Part shown: piece after piece, positions 47,495 through 55,495 of the stretch | Layout of the letters: each line of letters begins with the position of its first letter | How positions within the stretch are numbered: position 1 is the stretch's first letter | NCBI RefSeq assembly: GCF_015711645.1 | Contig: NZ_JABTEX010000010.1 | Span: forward strand, 56,342 to 120,341 | Length of the DNA stretch: 64,000 nt | Direction: 5' to 3' | DNA from: Planomonospora sp. ID82291 | GTDB taxonomy: Bacteria > Actinomycetota > Actinomycetes > Streptosporangiales > Streptosporangiaceae | Notes under the pieces: generated by a model | What the model was told of the DNA's origin: nothing | Database searches by the model: none | What the model saw: only the letters and a program-made list of their open reading frames with translations | Made by a program: the position numbers and the translations under genes

Positions 47495-50035
47495 TCAGTC
47501 GACCGCGACGGTGTGCTCGCCCGTCGTCACGGTCACCAGCTCGCCCTCGGCGCTGTCCGGCTGCACCTTCAGCGACACGATCTTCATCGACCGGTCCAGG
47601 CCCGGGGAGCCGTCCGGCTGCGCCGGGAACAGGTGGTCGGTGATCACGACCCGGGCCGTCCCGCCGAGCTCCCACTGCCACCACCGCACATCCGGGGTGA
47701 TCGCGAGATCGAACTCGAACAACTGCTTCGCCCCGGCACTCGCGTCGGAGGCCCGCTTGGTCTCGGCGTCCAGCGCGGCCTGCGAGGTGAGGCCGTCGAA
47801 CTGCCACGCCTCCTCGATCAGCGGCCACCCGTCCGCCAGCAGGTCCGTACGCGTGACCGACGAGAGCATGACCCCGCCGTCCGGCCGGCGCAGCTGCCCC
47901 CACGTCCGGGTCGCCAGCCCGCGCCGCGTGGAGCGCTTGTACCTCCTGACGTTGCCCGGGTACTCGAGGGTCAGGCCCGTGTCCGGAGGGGTCTCCCGGG
48001 AGATGCGGCGCAGCACGAACCGCGGCCGGTCGTTGACGGCATCCCACCCGGGTGCGACCCACCAGTCGAATCCGCCCGGCGCCGCGGCGACCTCCGTGGC
48101 CTTGTCGAGGATCCGCTCGAAGTCCTCGCTGCGGTATTCGCGATCCACCGGGGTGCCGGAGCCGGCGGCGCCGTCGTAGGTGAGCCACCGCAGGTCCGCG
48201 GGCCGGGCGGCGTGCTCCAGCAGCCACGTCACCTCGGTGTCGGCCACGGTGCCGTTGCGGGGTCCGGTGAACGCGACGTACCGCTTGCCGTAGATCGCGA
48301 TGGACTCCTCGGCGGTGATCTTCAGCACGCCGGTCTCGGAGTCGTAGTCGGCGGGGTCGATGATGCGGCCGCCCCAGACGAGTTGCTCCCCCCGGTACAC
48401 CATGATCATGGTGCGTTCGGGGCGGGTCGCGGCCGCGACCCGGCCGATCGTGTAGGCGTCGTCGTACAGCGGGATGTCCGCGGACAGGGTGCCGCCGCCG
48501 CCGAGGGTGATCTCGAAACTGACGTTTTGCAGAGGCAGGGAGTCCAGCGGCAGGTGGGAGTCCCAGTCGTAGAGCACGTACTCGTACGGCGGTGCGGCGC
48601 CGGACAGGTCGGCCAGGGTGGTGGCCTGAAGCATGACCCGGGACGAGCGGTTGCCCAGCTCATCGACCGCATCCACGCCGACCGTGTAGGTGACGCCCGG
48701 GGTGAGGCCGGTGAAGGTGTAGACCCGGGACGGCACTTCGGCGATGCGGAACGCGCCCAGGTACAGGCCGTACCCGGTGACGCCCACGTTGTCGTCGGTG
48801 GACGGCGTCCACGCCAGGGTGATCGCGGTCTTGGAGGTGGCGACCACCGACACGTTGCCGGGCACGGTGGGCGGCGTGGTGTCGGCTTGGGCGCGCACCG
48901 TGCGGGTGCCCTTCGCTGACCGGTTGCCGAGCAGGTCGAGCGCGTCGACGCTCACCGTGTAGAGGGCGCCCGCGGTCAGGTTGCTGAACGTGCGGGTCCG
49001 GCCGGTCTGGTCGCCGCCCTGCTTCTGCCCGTTCAGGTAGACGCCGTAGGCGACGACCGCGCTCTGGTCGTACGGGGTGTCCCACCCGATGGTGATCTTC
49101 CCGGCGGCCAGGCCCGTCACCTTCACCACCGGAGTGAGCGGCGGCGTGGTGTCGTTGACCGGCGTGACGACCAGCTCGGCCTTCTCGCTGCGGTTGCCCT
49201 TGTAGTCGTAGGCGTCCACCTGGACCGTCACCGACACCCCGGGCGTCAGCCCGGAGAACGTCGCCGACTGGCTGCTCGTCGAGCCCCTTTCCACGCCGTT
49301 GAGGTACGTGGTGTAGCCCGACACGCCCATGTTGTCGCTGGAGGCGTCCCACGCCACCGTCACCGACGTCGGGGTCATCCCGGTCAGCCGCAGGTTGGAC
49401 GGCACCGAGGGCGGGTCGTCGTCCGGCGGCTCCGGCGGGTAGAACACCGCGGCGGCGAACCCGTACGTCCCCGACACTGACGCGCCCGGGAAGGAGTAGG
49501 AGGTGGACAGCCCGGTCTCGTAGGCGACCGAGGAGATGTGCCAGTTCGGGACGGAGCCGCCATCGGTCGCGGCCGTCTCCATCGACCACTGGGAATCGAC
49601 CTGCGACGGCCACGACACCGTCGAGAAGCTGCCGACCGACAGCAGCGCAGCCCCGGCCACCATCACGCCGCCGGCGCGCGGCAGCGTGTCGGTGAACGCC
49701 GATCCGCCGCTGCTCGTCCTGGCGAGCGTCCCCGACAGCTCCATCGGCCCGTAGACCTCGACCATGGAGACGTGGCACTTGATCGTTGACTGCGACGTCG
49801 ACACGGTGAACGAGGACTCGCCCCCGGTCGCCTCCTTGATGAACATGCGCAGCGAGAACCCGGAGCCCACGTACTCGTGCTGCTGGTAGCCGCTCGTCGT
49901 GCTGCCGATCGGCACGCCCGACGACACGAACACGACCAGCCAGTTCCCGGGCGTCGCCGAGCTGAATGACACGGTGTGTGATGAGCGGCCGCCGTAGTCG
50001 CCCGCGTTGTACCTTGCTGTCTGCCTGACCGGCAT
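47495..50035 (-). CDS. Tail hub/minor tail protein (Gp37-like) with three FN3 domains
   Basis: An 846-residue protein, ATG at 50035 with GGGGGCGGAGC upstream and its own late-type promoter. Residues 1-200 form a jelly-roll-like domain (ATPGNWLVVFVSSG...) also found at the start of the 53201 protein. Three fibronectin type III domains follow (near 205-290, 293-380, 383-470), each with a Y-x-x-YL-x-G core and GNRS-type loop. The C-terminal ~370 residues (VLYDWDSHLPLDSLPLQN, VWGGRIIDPADYD, then FDWWVAPGWD) match the hub protein of actinophage tails, which joins tube and tip. Adsorption device component. Confidence 0.7.
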   Translation of the reverse strand: MPVRQTARYNAGDYGGRSSHTVSFSSATPGNWLVVFVSSGVPIGSTTSGYQQHEYVGSGFSLRMFIKEATGGESSFTVSTSQSTIKCHVSMVEVYGPMELSGTLARTSSGGSAFTDTLPRAGGVMVAGAALLSVGSFSTVSWPSQVDSQWSMETAATDGGSVPNWHISSVAYETGLSTSYSFPGASVSGTYGFAAAVFYPPEPPDDDPPSVPSNLRLTGMTPTSVTVAWDASSDNMGVSGYTTYLNGVERGSTSSQSATFSGLTPGVSVTVQVDAYDYKGNRSEKAELVVTPVNDTTPPLTPVVKVTGLAAGKITIGWDTPYDQSAVVAYGVYLNGQKQGGDQTGRTRTFSNLTAGALYTVSVDALDLLGNRSAKGTRTVRAQADTTPPTVPGNVSVVATSKTAITLAWTPSTDDNVGVTGYGLYLGAFRIAEVPSRVYTFTGLTPGVTYTVGVDAVDELGNRSSRVMLQATTLADLSGAAPPYEYVLYDWDSHLPLDSLPLQNVSFEITLGGGGTLSADIPLYDDAYTIGRVAAATRPERTMIMVYRGEQLVWGGRIIDPADYDSETGVLKITAEESIAIYGKRYVAFTGPRNGTVADTEVTWLLEHAARPADLRWLTYDGAAGSGTPVDREYRSEDFERILDKATEVAAAPGGFDWWVAPGWDAVNDRPRFVLRRISRETPPDTGLTLEYPGNVRRYKRSTRRGLATRTWGQLRRPDGGVMLSSVTRTDLLADGWPLIEEAWQFDGLTSQAALDAETKRASDASAGAKQLFEFDLAITPDVRWWQWELGGTARVVITDHLFPAQPDGSPGLDRSMKIVSLKVQPDSAEGELVTVTTGEHTVAVD

Positions 50036-50079
50036 GAGCTCCGCCCCCGTCCCCCGATGTGGTGCGTCGTGCAGGGCGG

Positions 50080-50106
50080 AGCATGGCGATTTGCCTGGTT
50101 AACGTC
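50080..50106 (-). promoter_or_regulatory. Late-type promoter of the hub gene
   Basis: GACGTTAA on the minus strand at 50106-50099, 13 bases, CATGCT at 50085-50080. Lies between the stop of the distal tail gene and the hub gene. Confidence 0.65.
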
Positions 50107-50118
50107 GCGGCGGGCGGA

Positions 50119-52122
50119 TCAAACCCATGCGTCGTATGCCTCGACCACCAGGCGGGGCGCGCCGGAGACCCCGTCGACGGGCTGCCCGGCCAGGGTGATC
50201 GTGTTCAGGCCGGGCAGGAGCTGGAACCACGCGGGCAGGTGCGCCACCATGGCCCGGCCCGGCCGAGGCTCGGGGTAGACCTCCGGCGGCACGTACGCCC
50301 ACACCTGCCGCGTCGCCAGGTCGAAGCCCAGGCTGTAGCGCGGATCAGCGGGCAGGGACGAGCCGGTCATGGCGCGCATCACCGTCCCCGACTCCTGGTG
50401 GGTGACCGTCCAATCCCGGATCGGCCCGTACAGCCGCATCCGCGCCGGGATCTGCGGGTAGGTGCCGGCCAGGGTCAGCGTCAGCGACGCCTCCCCCGGC
50501 AGGGACGCGACGACCGCTGAGGCCGCCACCGGAACGGTCGCGTACCGGCGCGGGTCCGGCGCCTTCAGGGTGAAGGACCACGAGAACGCCAGCGACCCCA
50601 CGTCGACGGTCTCGACCTTGCCGATCAGCCGTACCCGGGCCTGCCGGGTGCGCAGCGCGTCTTCCACCCGCAGCAGGCCGAACTCGCGCGGCTCCAGCAC
50701 GCCGATGATCCGCTGCTTGGCCGCCAGCATGCCCGCCCGGGAGGCGGCGACCGCGGTCCCCTTCAGGGTGATGATGCGAGAGCCGTACTGGCCGGCGCTG
50801 GCCCATGCGCCGTCCGTCCCGCCGAGGGTGGCCGCGCGGGGCCGGACCGGTGGCGTGGACGCCCACCCGGTCGCGTCTTCCACCACCCAGTCCACGTTGT
50901 GCTCATCCCGCACGTTCCCGGCCCACTCCCCGAGCCGGTAGACCGGGCTCTCGATCGCCAGGAACGGCGTCGGCACCGTGGGCACCACGGTCGTGTTGTC
51001 GGCCGACTGCTGGCCGAGGGCGTCCAGCGCCGCGACCCGCACCCGGTAGTCGACGCCGGAGACCAGCCCGGTGATCGTGTGCCGCCGGGTGATGGGCCCG
51101 TCCACGGTGTAGTCCACGCCCGGCGTGACGTGGACGGGCTCACCGTCGAGGTCGACCCGGTAGCCCACCACGCCGAAGTCGTCCGTCGAGGCCGTCCAGG
51201 CGACGGTGATGGACTCCTCGCCGGCCTCCACCACCAACTCGGGCACGGTGGGCGGGGTGTCGTCCAGGGTGGTCACGACCAGCTCGGCCGGGACCGTGGT
51301 GCGCTGCCCGAGCTGGTCGACGGCCCACACCTGCACGGTATGCGTGGTGTTCTCCACCAGGCCGGAGAAGAACGCCGACCGCTCGGCCTGGTTGGTGCCC
51401 ACGACGGTGCCGTCCAGGGCGACGTCATAGCCGGTGACCGGGTCCTCGTCGGAGGCCTCATCCCACGCGACCGCGAACGAGGTGTAGGTGAGATCGGTCA
51501 GGTGCAGGCCGGGCGGCGCCGAGGGCGGCAGGTCCGGCGCGGTCCGCACCTCCAGCACGGCGGCCGCCGACCGGTTGCCGGTCGCATCGGCCGCGTCCAC
51601 CCCTACGACGTAGGCGTGATCGGCGACCAGGCCCGCGAAGGTGAACACCGTGCCGGCCTGGTCGCCGCCCTGCTTCGCGCCGTCGAGGTACAGGCCGTAC
51701 CCGGCCACCGACACGTTGTCGCCGGACGGTTCCCAGGTGACGGTGAGGGTGGTGCGGGTGCGGGCCGCCAGCGTCAGGGCGGCCGGGACGGACGGCGCGG
51801 TCACGTCCGGCGTCGTCACCACCAACTGGACCCGGTCGGAGCGGCCGTCGACGGCGACCGCGTCCACCTCGATCAGGTAGGTCCGGCCCTCCACCAGGCC
51901 CGTGAGGGTGATGCTCGTGTCGGCCTGGTCACTGCCCTGCTGGACGCCGTCCAGGTAGATGCCGTAGGCCAGGGCGCCCACCTCGGGCGGATCCCACACC
52001 ACCGTCACCTGCGTCGGGCCGACCTCGGTCGCTCGCGGGTCCATCGGCGCCGGAGGCAGCGTCGAGATCGGCGCCGCGATGACGCCGGTCGGGGCAGGGT
52101 AGGCGCGGCCGAAACGAGCCAT
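50119..52122 (-). CDS. Distal tail protein (Dit-like) with four FN3 domains, copy 2
   Basis: A 667-residue protein; ATG at 52122. Residues ~20-390 hold four FN3 domains with repeated units (YGIYLDGVQQGSDQ, YGLYLDGAKQGGDQ, YDVALDGTVVGTNQ, YRVDLDGEPVHV). The last ~270 residues (SPVYRLGEWAGNVRDEHNV, YGSRIITLKGTAVA, LRTRQARVRLIGKVE, FSWSFTLKAPDPRRYA) match distal tail/Dit proteins that form the ring under the tape measure. The gene at 53201 encodes a clear paralogue of this C-terminal part. Probably the two form different rings or alternatives; only one is needed in most siphophages. Confidence 0.7.
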   Translation of the reverse strand: MARFGRAYPAPTGVIAAPISTLPPAPMDPRATEVGPTQVTVVWDPPEVGALAYGIYLDGVQQGSDQADTSITLTGLVEGRTYLIEVDAVAVDGRSDRVQLVVTTPDVTAPSVPAALTLAARTRTTLTVTWEPSGDNVSVAGYGLYLDGAKQGGDQAGTVFTFAGLVADHAYVVGVDAADATGNRSAAAVLEVRTAPDLPPSAPPGLHLTDLTYTSFAVAWDEASDEDPVTGYDVALDGTVVGTNQAERSAFFSGLVENTTHTVQVWAVDQLGQRTTVPAELVVTTLDDTPPTVPELVVEAGEESITVAWTASTDDFGVVGYRVDLDGEPVHVTPGVDYTVDGPITRRHTITGLVSGVDYRVRVAALDALGQQSADNTTVVPTVPTPFLAIESPVYRLGEWAGNVRDEHNVDWVVEDATGWASTPPVRPRAATLGGTDGAWASAGQYGSRIITLKGTAVAASRAGMLAAKQRIIGVLEPREFGLLRVEDALRTRQARVRLIGKVETVDVGSLAFSWSFTLKAPDPRRYATVPVAASAVVASLPGEASLTLTLAGTYPQIPARMRLYGPIRDWTVTHQESGTVMRAMTGSSLPADPRYSLGFDLATRQVWAYVPPEVYPEPRPGRAMVAHLPAWFQLLPGLNTITLAGQPVDGVSGAPRLVVEAYDAWV

Positions 52123-52182
52123 CAAGTCACCTCATCCCGGGGGGTACGTGGGGCAGGACCGGGGGGTGGAAGCCGGGCGGGG

Positions 52183-52650
52183 CTACCAGCGGGAGGCCCG
52201 CGTGAGCGCCGCGGCGATGTTGGAGAGCGGCGCCGGAGGCAAGCCGTCGACGGTGAAGGTGAGGTTGTCGATGTAGGCCGCGTCCTCCCCGACCGCGCTG
52301 CTGCTGTCCTTGCTGTAGCGGAACGTCAGCGTCTGGCCGGGGGAGACGTCGAACTCCGGTGACGCCGTCCAGTTGACCGCCCCGGACGACGTCACCGCGG
52401 TCTGCTCGGTGCTGTTGATGAAGAACCGGAACATGTCGTAGCCGCTCTCCGAGCTCACCCGGTACCAGAACTTCACCTTCGTCGCGCCAGCCGGGACGGT
52501 CACCGTCGCCTCAGTGTTTCCACCGTGGTCGATTACGGCGCTTTTGAAACAGCCCGACCCCTGGTACGGGGTGGTGGTCGACCGGCCCCAGTTACCGGAG
52601 ATGGTCACCACATAGCTGGTGTCGTTGAAGTCCTCGACCAGCTCCGCCAT
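52183..52650 (-). CDS. Carbohydrate-binding-like tail protein
   Basis: A 155-residue protein, ATG overlapping the upstream stop (ATGA). A single beta-sandwich pattern: FNDTSYVVTISGNWGRS, YQGSGCFKSAVIDHGG, EATVTVPAGATKVKFWYRVS, LTFRYSKDSSS and AAYIDNLTFTVDG. This is typical of jelly-roll carbohydrate-binding or adhesion modules on phage tails. It lies between the two distal tail genes and likely helps bind the cell surface. Confidence 0.55.
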   Translation of the reverse strand: MAELVEDFNDTSYVVTISGNWGRSTTTPYQGSGCFKSAVIDHGGNTEATVTVPAGATKVKFWYRVSSESGYDMFRFFINSTEQTAVTSSGAVNWTASPEFDVSPGQTLTFRYSKDSSSAVGEDAAYIDNLTFTVDGLPPAPLSNIAAALTRASRW

Positions 52651-53132
52651 CAGTGGCCCTCACGCCAGTACAGCTGCGCGGTCACGTCCACCGTGGCGGC
52701 CGCATGCACCATGACGGCCAGCCACCCGCCCGGCGCCAGGACCACCTCGTCGCCGAGGGGAATGAACTCGCCCATGCCGGTCTGCGGGTGGATCCGCTGG
52801 GCGAACAGGATGTCGCCGAGGGTCGGCTCCGTCGTCCACGCGGAGGACGGTCCCTTGACCGCGGTCATCGCCGAGTCCGGCGTACCCGGGTCGAGCTTGA
52901 CGACCGGCACCGCGGCCGGAGCGGACGCGCCGCCGCCGCCGGCCGCGGTCTGCCGGGCGATCACCGTGCGGACGGGCTGCGCGGAACTGTTGGTGCCCCG
53001 GTAGGAGATCCGGTAGCCGTAGACCGCGATCCGGTGGCTGCCCGGGTTGGCGACCGGGTTGGCGAGCTGCAGGATGGTCTTCAGCGCGGTCCCGGACGCT
53101 ACGTCTTCGGCGACCGTCGTGTACTTGGCCAT
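52650..53132 (-). CDS. Hypothetical tail-associated beta protein
   Basis: A 160-residue protein; ATG at 53132 with GGGGGG upstream, preferred because the late-type promoter ends just upstream. Beta-strands dominate (HRIAVYGYRISYRGT, PVRTVIARQ, EVVLAPGGWLAVMVHAA, VDVTAQLYWRE). The form (an arm extending from a compact sandwich with many Ala/Pro turns) resembles minor tail or head-fibre proteins. No family recognised. First of a pair with the overlapping carbohydrate-binding-like gene. Confidence 0.55.
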   Translation of the reverse strand: MAKYTTVAEDVASGTALKTILQLANPVANPGSHRIAVYGYRISYRGTNSSAQPVRTVIARQTAAGGGGASAPAAVPVVKLDPGTPDSAMTAVKGPSSAWTTEPTLGDILFAQRIHPQTGMGEFIPLGDEVVLAPGGWLAVMVHAAATVDVTAQLYWREGH

Positions 53133-53165
53133 GAAACCCCCCGATGCGTGTTGGTTCGGCCGGGG

Positions 53166-53192
53166 AGTATGCCGACCCCGACCGCTAACGTC
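53166..53192 (-). promoter_or_regulatory. Late-type promoter, minus strand
   Basis: GACGTTAG on the minus strand at 53192-53185, 13 bases, CATACT at 53171-53166, upstream of the gene starting at 53132. Confidence 0.65.
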
Positions 53193-53200
53193 GCCCCGGG

Positions 53201-55483
53201 TTACCGCCAGGCGTCCCAGGCCTGGACGACCATGCGGGGGCTGCCCACCTGGCCGTCGACCGGCTGCCCGGCGAGGGTGAGGGTGTTCGGGCCGTGGGAG
53301 AGCGCGAACCGGGCCGGGAAGCTGCCGAGCATGATCCGCCCCGGCCGAGGCTCCGGCCACACCTCCGGCGGCACATGCGCCAGCACCACCCGCGTGGCCA
53401 GGTCGATGTCCAGGCTGTAGCGGGAATCGGCGGGCAGCACCGTGCCAGGGCGGGAGCGGATCACCAACCCGGACTCCTCGTGGGTGATGACGAAGTCCCG
53501 GATCGGGCCCCACACCTGGATGCGCGCGGGAATCCACCGGTAGTCGCCGGTCATGTAGATGTGCGCCGACGCCGACCCGGGCAAGGTCTCGACCGCGGTC
53601 TCGGCGTAGATCGGCCGCACCGCCGTACGGCGCGGATCCGGCGCCATCAACGAGATCACCCAGGAGAACGCGACGCTGCCCTTGTCGGTGATCTCGACCT
53701 CCTCGGCGAGCCGGACCCGCGCCTGGCGGGTCAGGTGCTGCTCCTGCACACGCAGCGTCCCGAGCTGACCCGGGTACAGGGCGGCGGCCAGCCGCTCCTG
53801 GGCGGCCAGCATCCCGGCCCGGGAGGTGGCGACCGCCGTCCCCTCCAGCGTGATGAGGCGGGCACCGAACGACCCGGGCCCGGAGAACCCGCCATCGGTC
53901 GAGTCGGACTCAGCCTCCAAGGGGAGCACGTCCGCCGTGGATGACCAGCCTTCTTCGCTCTCGACCACCCAGTCGACGCCGTGCGCGTCGCGCGCGTTGC
54001 CCGTCCACGGGCCCAGCCGGTAGATCGGCGTTGCCCGCGGTGACCAGTCCGCCAGCAGCGTGGTCACCTCGGTCTCCACGATGGGGCCGCGGCCGCCGCC
54101 GTCATCGACCGCCCGCACGCCCACCGTGTAGACGCTGCCCGGGTCCAGGCCCTCGACCACGTAGCCGAGCGTGGCGGTGGCGGCGGTCACCTCCCCGTCC
54201 AGCAGCACCTCATAGCGGGCGATGCCGAGGTCGTCGGATGCGGGCTGCCAGGCGAGCGCCACCTCCTCCACGCCCGCCGTGGCGGTCAGGCCGGGCGGGG
54301 TGCCGGGCAGCGTGTCGGCCAGCGTGGTGAAGTCCAGGGTGGCGATCGGTGAGCGGTTCCCGGCGGTGTCGACGGCGTCCACCCCGACCGCATACGCCCG
54401 TCCTCGGCCCAGACCGAGGAAGGTGTGTTCCAGCTCGGGCTGGTCGTCGCCCTGCTTGAGCCCATCGAGGTAGACGCCGTACCCGGCGAGCGCGACATCG
54501 TCGGACGCCGCGTCCCACGCGATCGTCGCGGTCGTGTGCGCCAGGTCAGCCAGCCGCACGTTGCCCGGCGCGGTCGGCGCCGCCAGGTCGGTGATGGCCA
54601 TCACCGAGATCGTGGACCTCTCCGACCGGTTGCCGGCGGAGTCGCGGGCGTCCACCCCGATCTCGTACGTGGTGCCCTTCGTCAGCCCGGTGAAGGTGTA
54701 CGTCCGCGCTGTCTGGTCGCCGCCGCGCTTGGCCCCGTTGAGGTAGATGCCGTACCCGGTCACGGCCCGGTCGTCGGACGCGGGCTCCCAGGCGATCGTC
54801 ACCGTCGTGTCCTGCACGTCCGTGGTGTGCAGGCCCGGCGGAACGGAGGGCTTGACCATGTCGGAGATGCCGAACCCGACGAACGCGGCCTGCGCCTGCC
54901 CGGCGCCGCTCAACGACTCCCGGTAGGTGACCCGCCCGGGAGACGGCAGCGCCCCGGCGTAGAACTGGGCGCCGTTCAACGTGCTGGAGAACCCGCCCGA
55001 GCTGGAGCTGATGTCGGCGATCGCCGGCGTCCACGCGTTCGGCGAGACCCGCCCCTCTATCCCGTTGGCGGAGTCCCGGAAGCGCTCCAGCACGCCGAGC
55101 ACGACGCCCACCGCGGCGGGCACGTCCACCGGACTGCACGAGATGCTCGTCGCTCCTGCGGCCGCGTCCCCGGAGGTGGCGAACAGCACCTCCGGGCAGT
55201 CGTCGCGGACCTGCACGTACAAGATCATGCCGTCGTTCAGGGCGCCGCGCGTCACGGTGACCGACGTCTCGCCACCTGCCGCCACCTTGGAGTAGATGTG
55301 CGCGTGGTCGAACCCGTCCGCGGCCGCATGCTTCACATAGCCCGAGGTCGTGACCGTGGGCATGTTGTAGGAGGCGACCAGCAGGATGATCCGGTCGCCG
55401 GCGCGGGCAGCCGGGAAGAACGACACCGTCGTCGCGTCCGACGACTTCGACGCGAAGTTGTACGACTGAGCGATGACCCCCAT
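53201..55483 (-). CDS. Distal tail protein (Dit-like) with three FN3 domains, copy 1
   Basis: A 760-residue protein, ATG at 55483, 12 bases after the tape-measure stop. Residues 1-215 are a jelly-roll domain (VSFFPAARAGDRIILLVAS...) like that of the hub protein. Three FN3 domains follow (cores YGIYLNGAKRGGDQ, YGVYLDGLKQGDDQ, YEVLLDGEVTAAT). Residues ~490-760 are the Dit-like part ([68 protein letters not shown]), paralogous to the 50119 protein. The position right after the tape measure is the classic Dit position, so this copy is the more likely structural one. Confidence 0.7.
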   Translation of the reverse strand: MGVIAQSYNFASKSSDATTVSFFPAARAGDRIILLVASYNMPTVTTSGYVKHAAADGFDHAHIYSKVAAGGETSVTVTRGALNDGMILYVQVRDDCPEVLFATSGDAAAGATSISCSPVDVPAAVGVVLGVLERFRDSANGIEGRVSPNAWTPAIADISSSSGGFSSTLNGAQFYAGALPSPGRVTYRESLSGAGQAQAAFVGFGISDMVKPSVPPGLHTTDVQDTTVTIAWEPASDDRAVTGYGIYLNGAKRGGDQTARTYTFTGLTKGTTYEIGVDARDSAGNRSERSTISVMAITDLAAPTAPGNVRLADLAHTTATIAWDAASDDVALAGYGVYLDGLKQGDDQPELEHTFLGLGRGRAYAVGVDAVDTAGNRSPIATLDFTTLADTLPGTPPGLTATAGVEEVALAWQPASDDLGIARYEVLLDGEVTAATATLGYVVEGLDPGSVYTVGVRAVDDGGGRGPIVETEVTTLLADWSPRATPIYRLGPWTGNARDAHGVDWVVESEEGWSSTADVLPLEAESDSTDGGFSGPGSFGARLITLEGTAVATSRAGMLAAQERLAAALYPGQLGTLRVQEQHLTRQARVRLAEEVEITDKGSVAFSWVISLMAPDPRRTAVRPIYAETAVETLPGSASAHIYMTGDYRWIPARIQVWGPIRDFVITHEESGLVIRSRPGTVLPADSRYSLDIDLATRVVLAHVPPEVWPEPRPGRIMLGSFPARFALSHGPNTLTLAGQPVDGQVGSPRMVVQAWDAWR

Positions 55484-55495
55484 GCAGAGCCCTCC

